Assembly: GCA_036971475.1 (NCBI GenBank)
Contig: JBAIZL010000002.1
Location: 132,352,240 to 132,416,239, forward strand
DNA: 64,000 nt
Direction: 5' to 3'
Source: Prosapia bicincta
Lineage: Eukaryota > Arthropoda > Insecta > Hemiptera > Cercopidae
Part shown: positions 33,781 through 45,400 of the stretch, in pieces
How positions within the stretch are numbered: the stretch's first letter is position 1
How the letters are laid out: every line of letters begins with the position of its first letter
Notes under the pieces: model-generated
What the model saw: the letters and a program-made list of their open reading frames with translations, nothing else
Database searches by the model: none
What the model was told of the DNA's origin: nothing
Made by a program: the position numbers and the translations under genes

Positions 33781-36732
33781 TAGTAAATGGGGTTGAAATC
33801 ATTCAACGATACAGTAAACAAAATCTACACCCATAAGGAATGCTTCTATATACGTTACATAGGGTTGGGGTCTCACACTAACCAAGTTAAACACAGTCTT
33901 AGACTCCCTTAGACTTGCTAAATTAAGTAAATAGGGCTACAATATTTTGACACTTTTTTTCTGAATAATCATCTAAATCCCACGCAACAAAGAGGGGCTG
34001 TAGACAATCTAATACTGTTTGTGACAGTCATTTTCCAAATTATTCACAGTTTTCATGCAAACCCAAAGGGTTTTTAGAAGGCAAACATTTCTTAAATGGA
34101 GTTCATATTGATTAACACTTCAGTCACATAATGGTCTACACACTAATGTAAGAAGCAGTTGACAATCTGCATCCAATAATTACTTTTGGGTCGGTCATTA
34201 CAACAGTTGAAAAAAGTTTACATTCTGACCTTAAGAGTTTCAGAATAGATACATTTGTTAATTAGAGTTCATACGTTTAACTCTTCAGTCACATAATGGT
34301 CTACACACTATTGTAAGGGGCTGTTGACAACCTACATCCAATAATTACTTTTTGGTTGGTGATTACAGCAAATGAAAACAGTTTACATTCTGACCTTAAG
34401 AGTTTCAGAATAGATACATTTGTTAATTAGAGTTCATATCGTTTAACACTTTAGTCACATAATGGTCTACACACTATTGTAAGGGGCTGTTGACAATCTG
34501 CATTCAATCAATACGTTAGAGACTGTCATTGTCCATATTTATAACAATGTAAATGCTATCCCAAAAGGTTTTTAGAAAGGGTACGTTTATTAAATGGAGT
34601 TTAAATCGTTCAACACAGCAGTCGAATAATGGATTACGTGCTAAGTTAAGGGGCTGTAGGCAATATACATCCAATAAATACTTTTGAGTCAGTCCCTACA
34701 ATAGTTAAACACAGTTTACATGCTATCGCAAAGATTTTTAGAAGGGGTACATTTCTAAATGAGGTTGAAATCATTCAACGATACAGTAAACAAAATCTAC
34801 ACCCATAAGGAATGCTTCTATATACGTTACATAGGGTTGGGGTCTCACACTAACCAAGTTAAACACAGTCTTAGACTCCCTTAGACTTGCTAAATTAAGT
34901 AAATAGGGCTACAATATTTTGACACTTTTTTTCTGAATAATCATCTAAATCCCACGCAACAAAGAGGGGCTGTAGACAATCTAATACTGTTTGTGACAGT
35001 CATTTTCCAAATTATTCACAGTTTTCATGCAAACCCAAAGGGTTTTTAGAAGGCAAACATTTCTTAAATGGAGTTCATATTGATTAACACTTCAGTCACA
35101 TAATGGTCTACACACTAATGTAAGAAGCAGTTGACAATCTGCATCCAATAATTACTTTTGGGTCGGTCATTACAACAGTTGAAAAAAGTTTACATTCTGA
35201 CCTTAAGAGTTTCAGAATAGATACATTTGTTAATTAGAGTTCATACGTTTAACTCTTCAGTCACATAATGGTCTACACACTATTGTAAGGGGCTGTTGAC
35301 AACCTACATCCAATAATTACTTTTTGGTTGGTGATTACAGCAAATGAAAACAGTTTACATTCTGACCTTAAGAGTTTCAGAATAGATACATTTGTTAATT
35401 AGAGTTCATATCGTTTAACACTTTAGTCACATAATGGTCTACACACTATTGTAAGGGGCTGTTGACAATCTGCATTCAATCAATACGTTAGAGACTGTCA
35501 TTTTCCATATTTATAACAATGTAAATGCTATCCCAAAAGGTTTTTAGAAAGGGTACGTTTATTAAATGGAGTTTAAATCGTTCAACACAGCAGTCGAATA
35601 ATGGATTACGTGCTAAGTTAAGGGGCTGTAGGCAATATACATCCAATAAATACTTTTGAGTCAGTCCCTACAATAGTTAAACACAGTTTACATGCTATCG
35701 CAAAGATTTTTAGAAGGGGTACATTTCTAAATGAGGTTGAAATCATTCAACACTCTAGTCTAATAATGGTTTACACACTAATATCGAAGCAGTTGTAAAC
35801 AATATGCATCCAATTAATATTTTTGGGTCAGTCAATACATCACTTATAAACAGTTTGAATGCTACTCCAAGTTGTTTTAGAAGGGGTACATGTATTAAAT
35901 GGAGTTTAAATCGTTTAACACACTAGTCCAATAATGGTTTACACACACTAATATAATGTGATGTAGACAATATACATCCAATAAACACTTGTGGGTCAGT
36001 AATTGTCCAAGTTAAATACATTTTGCATGCTATATTAAAGGGTTTTAGAAGGGGTTCGAAGGGTTTCGAAGGGTTAGAAGGGTTTTAATAGGGATATTAA
36101 ATGGTGTTTACATCGATCAACATTTTAGCAGAACAATTGATTACTCACTAACGAAAGGGGCGGTAGACAATCTACTTCCAAATACACATTTGGCTTGGTC
36201 ATTACCCCAGTTAAACACAGTTTACATGCTATATCAAAATATTTTAGAAAGGGTAAATGTATTAAAAGGAGTTTAAATCGTTAAACACTTCAGTCAAATG
36301 ATAGTTTACCACTAACGGAAATGACTGAAGACAATCTGCATCTAATAAATGCTGTTGGAGAAAGTCATTGTCAAAAGTAAATACAGTTCCCATGTTATCC
36401 CAAAGGGTTATGCAAGGGGCACATTTATAAATGGAGTTTAAATCTGTAAACAATATACATCCAATAAATACTTTTTTGGGTCGGCCATTACCCTAGTTAA
36501 ACACAGTTCACATGTTATCCCAAAGGGTTATGCAAGGGGCACATTTATAAATGGAGTTTAAATCTGTAAACAATATACATCCAATAAATACTTTTTGGGT
36601 CGGCCATTACCCTAGTTAAACGCAGTTCACATGTTATCCTAAAAAGTAAAATAGATATATAATGGGATATATCCATTTTAAAATGGATATATTAATAAAT
36701 AAATGGAGTTTTAATCTTTAAATACATCATTC
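33780..36732. repeat. Satellite-like array, ~165 bp monomer, with 972 bp tandem duplication
   Basis: Monomers share TAAATGGAGTTTAAATCGTT, AACAC-TCAGTC, AATGGTCTACACACTA, GGGGCTGT-GACAATCT and CATCCAATAA. Starts recur at about 34095, 34264, 34433, 34597 and 34757. On top of this, 33791-34762 and 34763-35733 are two nearly identical blocks (one difference seen, G at about 34531 against T in the second), then diverged monomers continue to 36732. The last monomers (36360-36650) include a ~130 bp recent duplication with CACATGTTATCC. The array is cut at 36749 by the LINE insertion. Confidence 0.88.
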
Positions 36733-36749
36733 AAATAATTGTAGACAAA
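36733..36749 (+). repeat. LINE target-site duplication, left copy
   Basis: AAATAATTGTAGACAAA here and again at 45384-45400. The bases just outside differ (C/T on the left, C/T on the right). A 17 bp direct repeat at the two ends of a 5'-truncated LINE is the expected target-primed duplication. Confidence 0.85.
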
Positions 36750-36752
36750 CAA

Positions 36753-37655
36753 ACTTAAGGAAGCTGCAGGTACTGATGAAATATATCCGGAATTCATTGT
36801 CAACTTGGGAGACGAGGCCTAGAAAACCTTTCTAGCCATGGTGAACCTGACCTGGAAACATTATGTACCTCAGCAGTGGAGAAAAGCCGAAATATTACCT
36901 GTTCTGATAAAGGATAAACCACCTGATCAACCCGAAAGTTACAGGCCTATATCCCTAACCAGCGCTAGCTGTAAAGTGGCAGAAAAGATGCGGGTCGTTA
37001 ATCAGTACATTAAACAAAAAGGCGTGCTAGATGATGCTAAAACCACGGGTTTCGAAGACACCGTAGTACTATGGATCATGTAATGAGTTTTACACAACAC
37101 GTCAAAGATGGGTACCACAAAAGGATGTCTACTTTGGCGATTCTAGTGCATTTCAAGGCCGCCTACGATGTCGTATAGAGGCCAATGCTTTTACACAAAT
37201 TGGCAACAAATGGCATATCCGGAAACCTTTTTAAGTAGATCAAATCGTCGCTGTAACAAAGACTATTTTGTGCAATACAGCTACCGAAGGTCGAAGTTTC
37301 GTATTCAAAAACAAGGCCTCGCTCAGGGAGCTGTGCTTAGCTGCACGCTGTTTAACATAATGATTGATGACGTACTTGACGCCGTTAAGGAAGTGACAGG
37401 AAACAAGGCACTGTTATATGCGGATGACTTTTACTTATGTGGGGAACGAGCAGCAGTATCCTAGCGCTTGAAACAGCATTATACGAGGCTCTCAGGAAGT
37501 TGGAAATATGAACCAGTTATAATTCAATGACAGTTCGCTCCACGAAAACCACTTTTCAACTGTTCACGCTCTCCACTAAAGTAGCCCACATCTTTTTATA
37601 TTACAAAAGCGATCCGTTAGAAGAAAGTAATCTGTCCAAATACCTGGGTGTTGAG
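36753..37655 (+). pseudogene. LINE reverse transcriptase fragment
   Basis: Starts in the first RT block (LKEAAGTDEIYPEFI), continues with WRKAEILPVLIKDKP, ESYRPISLTSASCKVAEK and, after a frameshift near 37050, DHVMSFTQHVKDGY. The next frame (37168-37464) has LAQGAVLSCTLFNIMIDDVL and the catalytic LLYADDFYLC (YADD at 37417-37428). It then decays to a YLGV-like end at about 37650. Stops at about 36822, 37081 and 37462 plus frame changes show that it is inactive. 5' truncation at RT motif 1 is typical of LINE copies. Confidence 0.88.
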
Positions 37656-39500
37656 TAGTATATCCACGGATATACTACAAGTTGGCCTTTGACCTTTAAA
37701 CTTGACCTTGAACTTTAAAGTTGTGATCCATGCGCCGTGTGTACGGATGTCACCTGGAGGTAAATTTTAATAAGTTCATTGGTTTTCGAAATGTGAAATC
37801 TAGCGCGCTAACCGTTGGGTTATTTTGATATAGCTGTTAGGATATGTTTTAGAGTGGTATATGGTTATTTGCGAAATAACTCTCGGTTTACGACGTTAAT
37901 GGTAAATTTTGTTGATTGAATAATAAAAGTAATTTTAGTGTTCGGATTTCAATTACAGATGGTAGTGGTTAGGACCTCAATATTGTTGTCCTTCGCCTTC
38001 TTGTTCTGTCGTCAATGATGTACTTTATGATGAAACTTTCCTTGACCCCAGAGGCTTTCAATGGGGGACAGATAAAGACCTTTATGTATATCCCTTTCCT
38101 GCTCACCCTCATTCTTACAACTTAGGGTCTTGTACACAGAGCCGGGAGTAATTATTTTCCGCAATAAAAACACTAACCAGGCACAGCCTTTACCATATAA
38201 TTAGAATAGTGGTATGTGGTATAATATTTATAAAACAATTTCCCGAAAAGTGTTTTATATTACTGGTAACATAGCAGTATATTTTTAAAAATTAAATAAT
38301 TGTATTTACAGTTGTGAAAAAGTCTTACAAAATGCAAAATTGAATTATAACTTTCAAATTCGAAAACAAACTAATGAAAAATAATTTAAAATGATTGACA
38401 AATAACACTCGTTCTCTCCAATAATACAGCCGTCATAGCCCTCTAGCTACGGTAACTATATACAAATGGTTTCGTCATAAATTTTGAAATTCATGCAGAT
38501 ATAATATCAACCTAATTTATAGCTACCGGCTAAATTTCATTATTTAAAAACATTACAAATAAGTGATCACTGAGAAGATTTATTTCGAAGGTCAAACATT
38601 TATTATTCCAACAACAATATTATCAAAGTTTTTGCAATATCTATATTTAGTAGTAATTTGAAACATTTAATACTCTTAAACTTATAGGTATTACTTAAAT
38701 AAAGCCATTTTATTTATAAATAACCACAATATGGATCTAAAAACCATGTAAGCTTTCGTAGTTTTTTGATTTGCACATAGATAGCGCTCGAGTCGTCGAT
38801 AGTTTCTCAATTAGCTCGCTTTCTTTACAACAGCAAATAAGCTTTTTAATACTTTCTAAATTACCCCCAAAGTACTCATGTCCAAGACATCAAATCCAAT
38901 GGAACATTTGCATTCAGCAGATATCATCTTTAAAAAAAAAAAACGTTCCAAATTGTGCTTTAAAGTTTGTTTGTTTTAAATGCGCACGCATCGATTATTA
39001 ATATGTATTTATCAAAATCTAGAAATATTACAAATTCAGCTGAGATACAAAATTTTTGAAACATTACCATTTTAAAACTGGTAACATAACTCCGTATTGT
39101 CCCCGTATGAGAAATGTATATATGTTTACATTGGAAACAAATTACAGAGTTAATTCAATTAGGCCTACACATTCAAATATTCCGATTTGTCTGCTTAGGA
39201 TTTTAGGAAAAATAGAAATATTGCAGGAAGTATGAGGCCCTAAGATTTATTTAAGAAATATGTACAAATTTATATTTGAATACAAATAATTTTCTAAACG
39301 CTATGCTAGGGTATATTCATAGTAGAGTGTAGTAGACGAAACAACAAGGCTAATAGGTCCAGGGTAGGCAATCCCGCATAGCATTATTTTTGTACTCGCA
39401 CCCATACAAGCTATACAGTTCCTGCCGTAAGTCCCACCGTCAAGTCGTGTGTTTGGAAAATAAAGACATTTTTCTTCTTTGTAATAAGATTAGAATCATG
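37656..39500. other. Nested unassigned DNA with a junction hairpin
   Basis: Begins with a short perfect hairpin (GTAGTATATCC at 37656-37666, reversed at 37670-37680) exactly where LINE homology stops, possibly the end of an inserted element. The remainder has no recognised gene; the frame at 38771-39001 is not family-like. Confidence 0.4.
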
Positions 39501-39720
39501 TCTTTATTTTCAGTACTCAGTACGGGATCCTGTAACCCACACTGAGCGCGTCCCCCAGGTGGCGGATAGGGGAATGCCTCTCCACAGGTTTGCCCTGTGA
39601 GTGGTAGGAGGGAAATAAAATACCTCCCGCGGTCCAAACAGGAAGAAGTCCAACCTCTTTGGAGGCAATGGCCACCCATTCCACTTAACTAGTGGAATAA
39701 ATATAAAAACCATTTATTTC
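39501..39720. other. GC-rich segment, possible LINE 5' leader fragment
   Basis: Locally GC-rich with GGTGGCGGATAGGGGAATGC and CTCCACAGGTTTGCCCTGTG, unlike its AT-rich surroundings and similar in style to LINE 5' leaders. Overlapping minus-strand frames (39713-39510, 39679-39440) lack family motifs. Given the R2-group LINE tail nearby, this could be another piece of a LINE, but the link is not shown. Confidence 0.3.
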
Positions 39721-40078
39721 CAATAATATTTTATACATAAGTTATATGTAAATTTAAACTAATTTTGAACAACGTACAGATTTAAATAAAGTTTTTCTCA
39801 TAAATAACAACACAACAACTTACAAAAAATATTCTGCACCACACAATAAATCACTTAACTGTCTCTATAGTTTATATCACTTGCTTTTTCAAAATTATTT
39901 TAGAAAACATAGATTCGGATGTATTCCAAAGGATGTACATACATTCGGTATTTTACATACATTCGGATGTACTCCGAAAACTTATATCTACATAAATTAA
40001 CCCCAAGAAAAATAAACATGGTAGAAATACATTTTAGCACCCGCCACGCAAACCAAAAACAAATAATAGGTTTAAATA

Positions 40079-40488
40079 TAGGGATGGGCCGATTCCTAAA
40101 ATTTTCGATTCCGATTCCGATTCCGATTCTAAAATTTTCCTTTCGATTCTCGATTCTTTAGTCGATTCTCGATTCTCGATTCTTTCAAGTTATATTAGCT
40201 TACATGCTAGTTCTCTAATAATTAATTTAGTTAACATCTTGGTCATATGGCAAAACCTTTTAAAAGTTCTGTTTTAATGTAATAGGCTACACAAAACCTT
40301 CAACCGTGAGAGTGATATCTGTCTATAATATAATTTATTAAAGTTAAGTTTCGGAGGAATAATACAGTGTATCTGTTATCCGTCTATTCGCTCAACCGTC
40401 ATGGCCACGGTTCCGACGGTGACGGTTAATCGAGTTTTTACTGTACTTTTTTGTGTTTTGTTCTGACATTTAGTGTGTGTGTGTGTGA

Positions 40489-40525
<37 letters not shown>

Positions 40526-40862
40526 GAGCGATGTAAAACGACCAGAAATGGTTACGATCTTGATTGCTGTTGCTTCATAAATAATAATATTTTCGTTTAC
40601 TTTAATCATTTAATTCATTCAAATCAACTAATACATAAATAAGACATAGTTGGTAATTAATTATTTTTCCACACAAATATAATAAATTGTGGTAATAAAT
40701 TTTGTTTGGTAATAAATTACTCCACACGCATATTTTAATAGTTAACAAAATAGGAATCGGAATCGACACTTTTATGAATGAAGAATCGAGTATCGACGAT
40801 TCCTCGATACCACCTAGAATCGACGATTCCTGGAATCGAGAATCGGAATCGGCCCATCCCTA
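40079..40862. mobile_element. hAT-type MITE with 8 bp target duplication
   Basis: Ends TAGGGATGGGCCGATTCC and its exact reverse complement (18/18), flanked by direct TTTAAATA at 40071-40078 and 40863-40870. An 8 bp duplication and this type of terminus indicate a hAT superfamily non-autonomous element of 784 bp. Both subterminal regions carry GATTCC/GATTCTC simple repeats (about 40112-40180 and 40780-40850). The centre holds a GT/GA microsatellite. Confidence 0.92.
40473..40523. repeat. (GT)n/(GA)n microsatellite inside the MITE
   Basis: About eight GT units followed by about fourteen GA units. Confidence 0.95.
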
Positions 40863-40938
40863 TTTAAATATAATGTGGCTGGTGCAACCCTCCCAAAGAC
40901 ATTAACAAGTGCGTGCAGCTGCAACGTGCCCCAGCCTG

Positions 40939-41328
40939 CTACCATTGTTGCCGACCGGTGATGTGTGTAATATAAATGTCCCGTGACCATCTAATGGCAT
41001 CCGAAACCATCAGCCTTTTCATTACTTTAGCGTAACGCGGAGATATCCTCAACAACCGGATGATCTCCTCGTTACGATGGTCCCAGGAACCGAGGGCTCC
41101 TACCACTAAGGCATTAAGGGTCACTACATAACCCTGAGATCGGAGCTCCTCCGTCAGGTGCGAATATTTATCTATTTCCCCTTGTTGTGATTCGGCCAGA
41201 GACTGGTAGCGGTTCTCGAAGAGGACAGCTATATAGTCTATCCATTTTGGGACGGCGGGTAAAAGATTGTCACCGCCCGAGCTCCCAACAATAGCTTGGG
41301 TCAGGCGCTCGGCGGCCGGCCGCCCGCG
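40939..41328 (-). pseudogene. R2-group LINE C-terminal endonuclease fragment
   Basis: The minus strand is open from 41328 to a stop at 40939, about 129 codons. It contains PAVPKWIDYIAVLFENRYQS, LAESQQGEIDKYSHLTEEL, LVVGALGSWDHRNEEIIRLL and RLMVSDAIRWSRDIYITH. The D...VPFEN-R...KYS-L and GALGSWD...LMVSD-IRWSRDIY blocks are those of the C-terminal restriction-like endonuclease region of R2-group LINEs. The frame begins with a stop in the foldback arm, so the RT is missing. Its 3' flank is interrupted by the hAT MITE. Confidence 0.65.
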
Positions 41329-41688
41329 CTAATGAGGCGTAAAAAGCACTCCACTCCAAAATATTATCACATAAAAGTAAGCGTATTTTTTAATTTTTGC
41401 AAAAAATTGTATTTGGCCTTATTTAACTTTTGTAACCACTAATTTTACTAATTGACATAACTCCGTCGTGTTTGGACTAGTTTTTCATGAAATCACACGT
41501 AGACATCAAAACTGTAATAAAAAATTAAAAAATACGCTTACTTTTATGTGATAATATTTTGGAGAGGAGTGCTTTTTACGCCTCATTAGCGCGGGCGGCC
41601 GGCCGCCGAGCGCCTGACCCAAGCTATTGTTGGGAGCTCGGGCGGTGACTTAATCTTTTACCCGCCGTCCCAAAATGGATAGACTATA
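41232..41688. repeat. Foldback made from LINE sequence
   Basis: About 170 bp (41232-41400) is repeated in reverse at about 41520-41688 with few differences; both include GGCGGCCGGCCGCC, ATGAGGCGTAAAAAGCACTC and ACGCTTACTTTTATGTGATA. The left arm is continuous with the LINE coding frame, so the foldback formed by inverted duplication of part of a LINE and adjacent DNA. The AT-rich loop is about 120 bp. Confidence 0.9.
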
Positions 41689-42218
41689 CATCGTAAATTG
41701 AGATTTCTCTAGTCCCCTCATTCACCACCACCAGGTCCGGCCTTAAGTTAGAACTCACACCTGGGACCGTTTGATTAACGCGAACATCACCAGTCCGCCG
41801 CGGTACCACCTTTGATAACACAGGCCTACAAAAAAAAACATTTTTTTGGTGCCTAGGATTTTAGAACTGATTTTAGTAATATTTGGGGCGCTGAATCCAA
41901 ATATGAAATCAGTTTTTCTCTACCAGCTCTACTTTTCAGATAATCGTTTTTTTAATGTGCAGTTTAACGCAAAACGTGCAGTTTTAACTGTATTTTGTGC
42001 AGTTCTAAAGCTCATATACATATATTGGTTCCAGTATATTTGCCCTATTGTCAGTCTGCTGTTCACGGAGTTCCTCCCAAATCCACTAGATGGCATTGTC
42101 TGTCCGGTGAAGTGACCTTCAACGCTTCAACCGGAGTTACCTGAGTTGAGGTTAGTTTGTAAGTTCTCGCCGTGAAGGGTGTATCAAAGTTGGCCTCAGG
42201 CATTATTTGTGAAATAAA
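41689..42218. other. Non-coding leader of the following pseudogene
   Basis: No coding likeness. The segment 42040-42218 precedes the ATG at 42219 and contains AAATCCACTAGATGGCATTG. It may be the 5' untranslated part of the same element. Confidence 0.35.
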
Positions 42219-43652
42219 ATGAGTTCAAGTAGAAGAAGTTTTATAAATCAACCTGATGTGTTTTGCTACATATGAGGAGAATACACGATAAAAGAAAACA
42301 GAAAGACTGTTAGTGACTTTGTAAAGAAAGCTTATCTTGGATACTTTGGTGTTAGGCTTGGTGATCAGGATAAAACGTGGGCACCTCATCAGGTCTGTAA
42401 AACTTGTACAGAACATTTACGACAGTGGACTACCGGGAAAAGAAAAAGTCTGAAATTCGGCGTACCGATGGTTTGGAGAGAACCTCAAAATCACTTCGAT
42501 GACTGCTATTTCTGCCGAGTAAATATTACTGGAATCAATCGAAACAACCGTAACAAGTGGACTTATCCTGATTTAGCTTCTGCAAGACGTCCAGTTCCTC
42601 ATTCAGAAGAAATACCGATCCCAACATTTAACGAGCTACCAGCGCTATGTGAGGACGAGTATTTTCCCTCTAATAACTCTTCTGATTCTTTTAAAGGTGG
42701 CAGTGATTATGAGGGGATGTCGTCAATCCCTCAACGTTTCAACCAGGACGAGGTAAATGACCTCATCAGAGATCTCAACCTGTCAAAAGAAGCATCTAAA
42801 TTATTGGCTTCCAGGTTGAACGACAACAATTTATTGGAACAAGAAACCAAAATTTCTTTTTACCGCACAAGAGAAAAGGATCTGCTAACCTTCTTCTCTG
42901 AAGATGACAATCTGGTATTTTGTCACGAAATTAGGGGACTATTGGAAAAAATGGCTCTTCCTGAATATTTACCAGATGAATGGCGCCTATTTATTGACAG
43001 CTCAAAACGAAGTTTGAAATGCGTCCTTCTACACAATGGCAACAAATATGGCTCAATACCGATTGCTCACTCAACAAAAATGAAAGAAGAATATAACACC
43101 ATAGCTTTGGTCTTGGAAATGATAAAGTATCATGAACATCAGTGGGTGATTTGTGTGGACTTAAAAATGGTAAATTTTCTCCTTGGACAGCAAAGTGGCT
43201 ACACCAAATAGCCTTGCTTTTTGTACCTCTGGGATAGCAGAGACAAAACACACCACTGGGTTAGAAAAGAGTGGCCAAAGAGAGAAAACATGTACGTTGG
43301 GGAAAAGAATATAATTAATGACCCCTTCGTTGGGCGAGAGCAAATCATCTTTCCTCCATTACATATCAAGTTGGGCCTTATGAAGCAGTTTGTAAAGGCT
43401 CTTGATAAGAACGGATCATGCTTTTCATATGTAGAAATGAAAATGCCTCAGTTGAGTACGGAAAAAATTAAAGCAGGAATATTTGATGGTCCACAAATTA
43501 GACAACTCATTAAAGATCCTGACTTCGTAAATTCAATGAACGAGACTGAGCGAAAAGGATGGATTTCATTTGTTGCAGTTGTCAAAAATTTTCTGGGCAA
43601 GCACAATTTAAAATCGCATCGTAGCGACCCTGCAAGGCCGCACTGTGCTTGA
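42219..43652 (+). pseudogene. Repeat-family protein of unnamed type, two nonsense codons
   Basis: One continuous frame of 478 codons from ATG 42219 with only two internal stops: TGA at 42273 in the zinc-finger-like start (VFCYI-stop-GEY, where a Cys would complete CxxC) and TAG at 43209 (SGYTK-stop-PCFLYLWDS). Other landmarks are WAPHQVCKTCTEHLRQW, VPMVWREPQNHFDDCYFC, RPVPHSEEIPIP, LNLSKEASKLLASRL, WRLFIDSSKRSLKCVLL, VICVDLKMVNFLLG, LPPLHIKLGLMKQFVKALD-like LHIKLGLMKQFVKALDKNG, and KAGIFDGPQIRQLIKDPDF. I know this as a protein recurrent in arthropod and cnidarian genomes, present in many copies and presumably transposon-borne, but of no assigned function. The C-terminus stops abruptly after NFLGKHN, so the 3' end is truncated. 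Confidence 0.7.
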
Positions 43653-44395
43653 GAGTGGTTCAGCACATACAGCAGCGTTTCGTGTGTGTGTGTGTATGTG
43701 TGTCGTCTGTTCCAGTATATGTGGAAGGAATTCTCCCTAGTTTGAGGTAGTTTACCAACTCTCTATGTGGACTTTGAAAACTGTATGGTATTCCTTCCAA
43801 CGGACTATTACAAAAGTTAAGGACGTAACCCGTCTAGTCAAGAATATGGGTGGGGGCATTCTCTATCAAGCGTGGTATTACAGCTTATGCATGTTATGCA
43901 AAGCGTAGGTAAAGCTATGGACGTAAACCCGTCTGGTAAAGATCCTCGTTCTCCACTCTACCCTAGTACAAAATAAAGAAATATGTTTAAATTCTATTCT
44001 CTTTTTATCCCTAAATGCGTTACGACTTCAGTAACAAAATAAATTATAAAAGAGAAGTTATTACTTTATGGATGTAGGAGGCTGTAGTCATCTCCACGCC
44101 ATAATGTATACATACAACCTTACGGGAGTCTGAACTCCAGTCTCAGTTGTGAAAAAGGCAATACAAATACATTCAATTTGACCCAGAATTGGTGAAAAGC
44201 CTTCAAACTGCGTCAAGGTTCTGGATCGTGTTGGGGGATAATTTTTTTTAAAAATAATAAGACCAAATTGTAATTGAATGTAAAACATTGAAGTGTAATA
44301 AACACGTACTTCCTGATGATACAATATTTACGATTTTGGCAGACACAGAGGAGTATACACTCATTGGACAAACTACAAACAAGCCACGCCCCGAC
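43653..44395. other. Unassigned nested DNA
   Basis: No gene recognised. Contains a short GT tract (43682-43704) and two related TAAGGACGTAACCCGTCT / TATGGACGTAAACCCGTCT blocks about 100 bp apart (43817 and 43916), a diverged internal duplication. Confidence 0.4.
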
Positions 44396-44399
44396 AGAA

Positions 44400-45370
44400 G
44401 ACTCAAATAACCCCAATAGCGCCCTATGAGAGGGTGGCTTTAAAGTATGGAATACCCCTAGAGAAGCCAGTACTGCTTACAGATTCCCATGAGTTTTTCC
44501 ACATCTAACAGGAGGTAATTGCAGTTTGAAGAACCACAGTCAGCCGCAACCAGCATCCCTGAACATAGAACTGCATACAATCAACGAAGAGTAGCCACAG
44601 CCAGAATGGTTACATATAGACCTATACGCGGATGGGTCATTAGTACCGGAAACCGATTCAAGCGGAGCTATCTACTACAGTCGTTATTTTGATGGATACA
44701 TAGCAGTGGGAGCTCCCCAGAGCAACTACGATGGAGAGATATCAGCAGTACAAGCAGCAGCAGGTACAACAAAATAGCCCCTACACAGGCAGTTTTCTTC
44801 GTTGATTCACAAGCGGCTATCCGAAACATATCACGGAATACAGATACAGGCTGAAAAAGAACAATGGAAACAAGAAAAACCCTGGAATCCTGGCAAATAA
44901 AGTTTACCATATAACTTAACAATGGATCCTAAGCCACGTTAGCATTTATGGAAATGAGAGGGCAGACTTTCTGGCCAAAAAATCACATCCATGGCACAAG
45001 CCATTTGTATGCCTTCGTTGCAAAACACGAAAGCTATCATCAATGCAACTATCGACCAGGCCAGCAAACTGCTCCTCTCACATCAATCAGCAGGAAGAAA
45101 ATGGGAAAACCTAGTCACCATAGGACCCACCGACCACAGACTTCCACGAACTGTAGGCGTTGCCAAGTTCAAAATGCAGACCATTTACATCACATCGATG
45201 TGCTCCAAACACCGGAATGCCCTCTATGTGGACACGATACGATGGATGCAGATCATCTAATGAAATGTAATGCAGTCGATCATTCCGGAAATGATGATGA
45301 TGCACGTGCTCGTCTATACAGGTCAGAGCGTCACCAAATGGCTCAACAGCTAGGGGTGGGCGTTGGCTAT
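44400..45370 (+). pseudogene. LINE RNase H and C-terminal zinc knuckle
   Basis: From about 44600: DLYADGSLVPETDSSGAIYY carries the first RNase H Asp, then GEISAVQAAA the Glu. Frames shift several times through about 44930, including the TILNN/WILSHV-like block equivalent to the last RNase H motif and EMRGQTFWPKN. The tail (44948-45373) has TNCRRCQVQNADHLHHIDVL and CPLCGHDTMDADHLMKCNAV, a Cys/His cluster usual at the end of I-type LINE ORF2. A stop at 45373 is followed by TAAG repeats. Non-functional. Confidence 0.8.
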
Positions 45371-45383
45371 TAAGTAAGTAAGT

Positions 45384-45400
45384 AAATAATTGTAGACAAA
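45384..45400 (+). repeat. LINE target-site duplication, right copy
   Basis: Matches 36733-36749 exactly (17 bp); follows the TAAG tail directly. Confidence 0.85.

Larger units (their letters stand above)
36750..45383 (+). mobile_element. 5'-truncated I-type LINE, split by ~6.7 kb of nested DNA
   Basis: RT homology begins at 36753 and breaks off at about 37655 (SKYLGV equivalent). RNase H homology resumes near 44400 and the element ends in TAAG repeats at 45371-45383. The 17 bp duplication outside these ends shows a single insertion. RT plus RNase H plus a CCHC-like tail and a short tandem-repeat 3' end fit the I clade. The DNA at about 37656-44390 must have arrived later. Confidence 0.82.

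Noticed and set aside
44310..44340. CTGATGAT as another hammerhead core
   Set aside because: No hairpin and no GAAA at the required distance.
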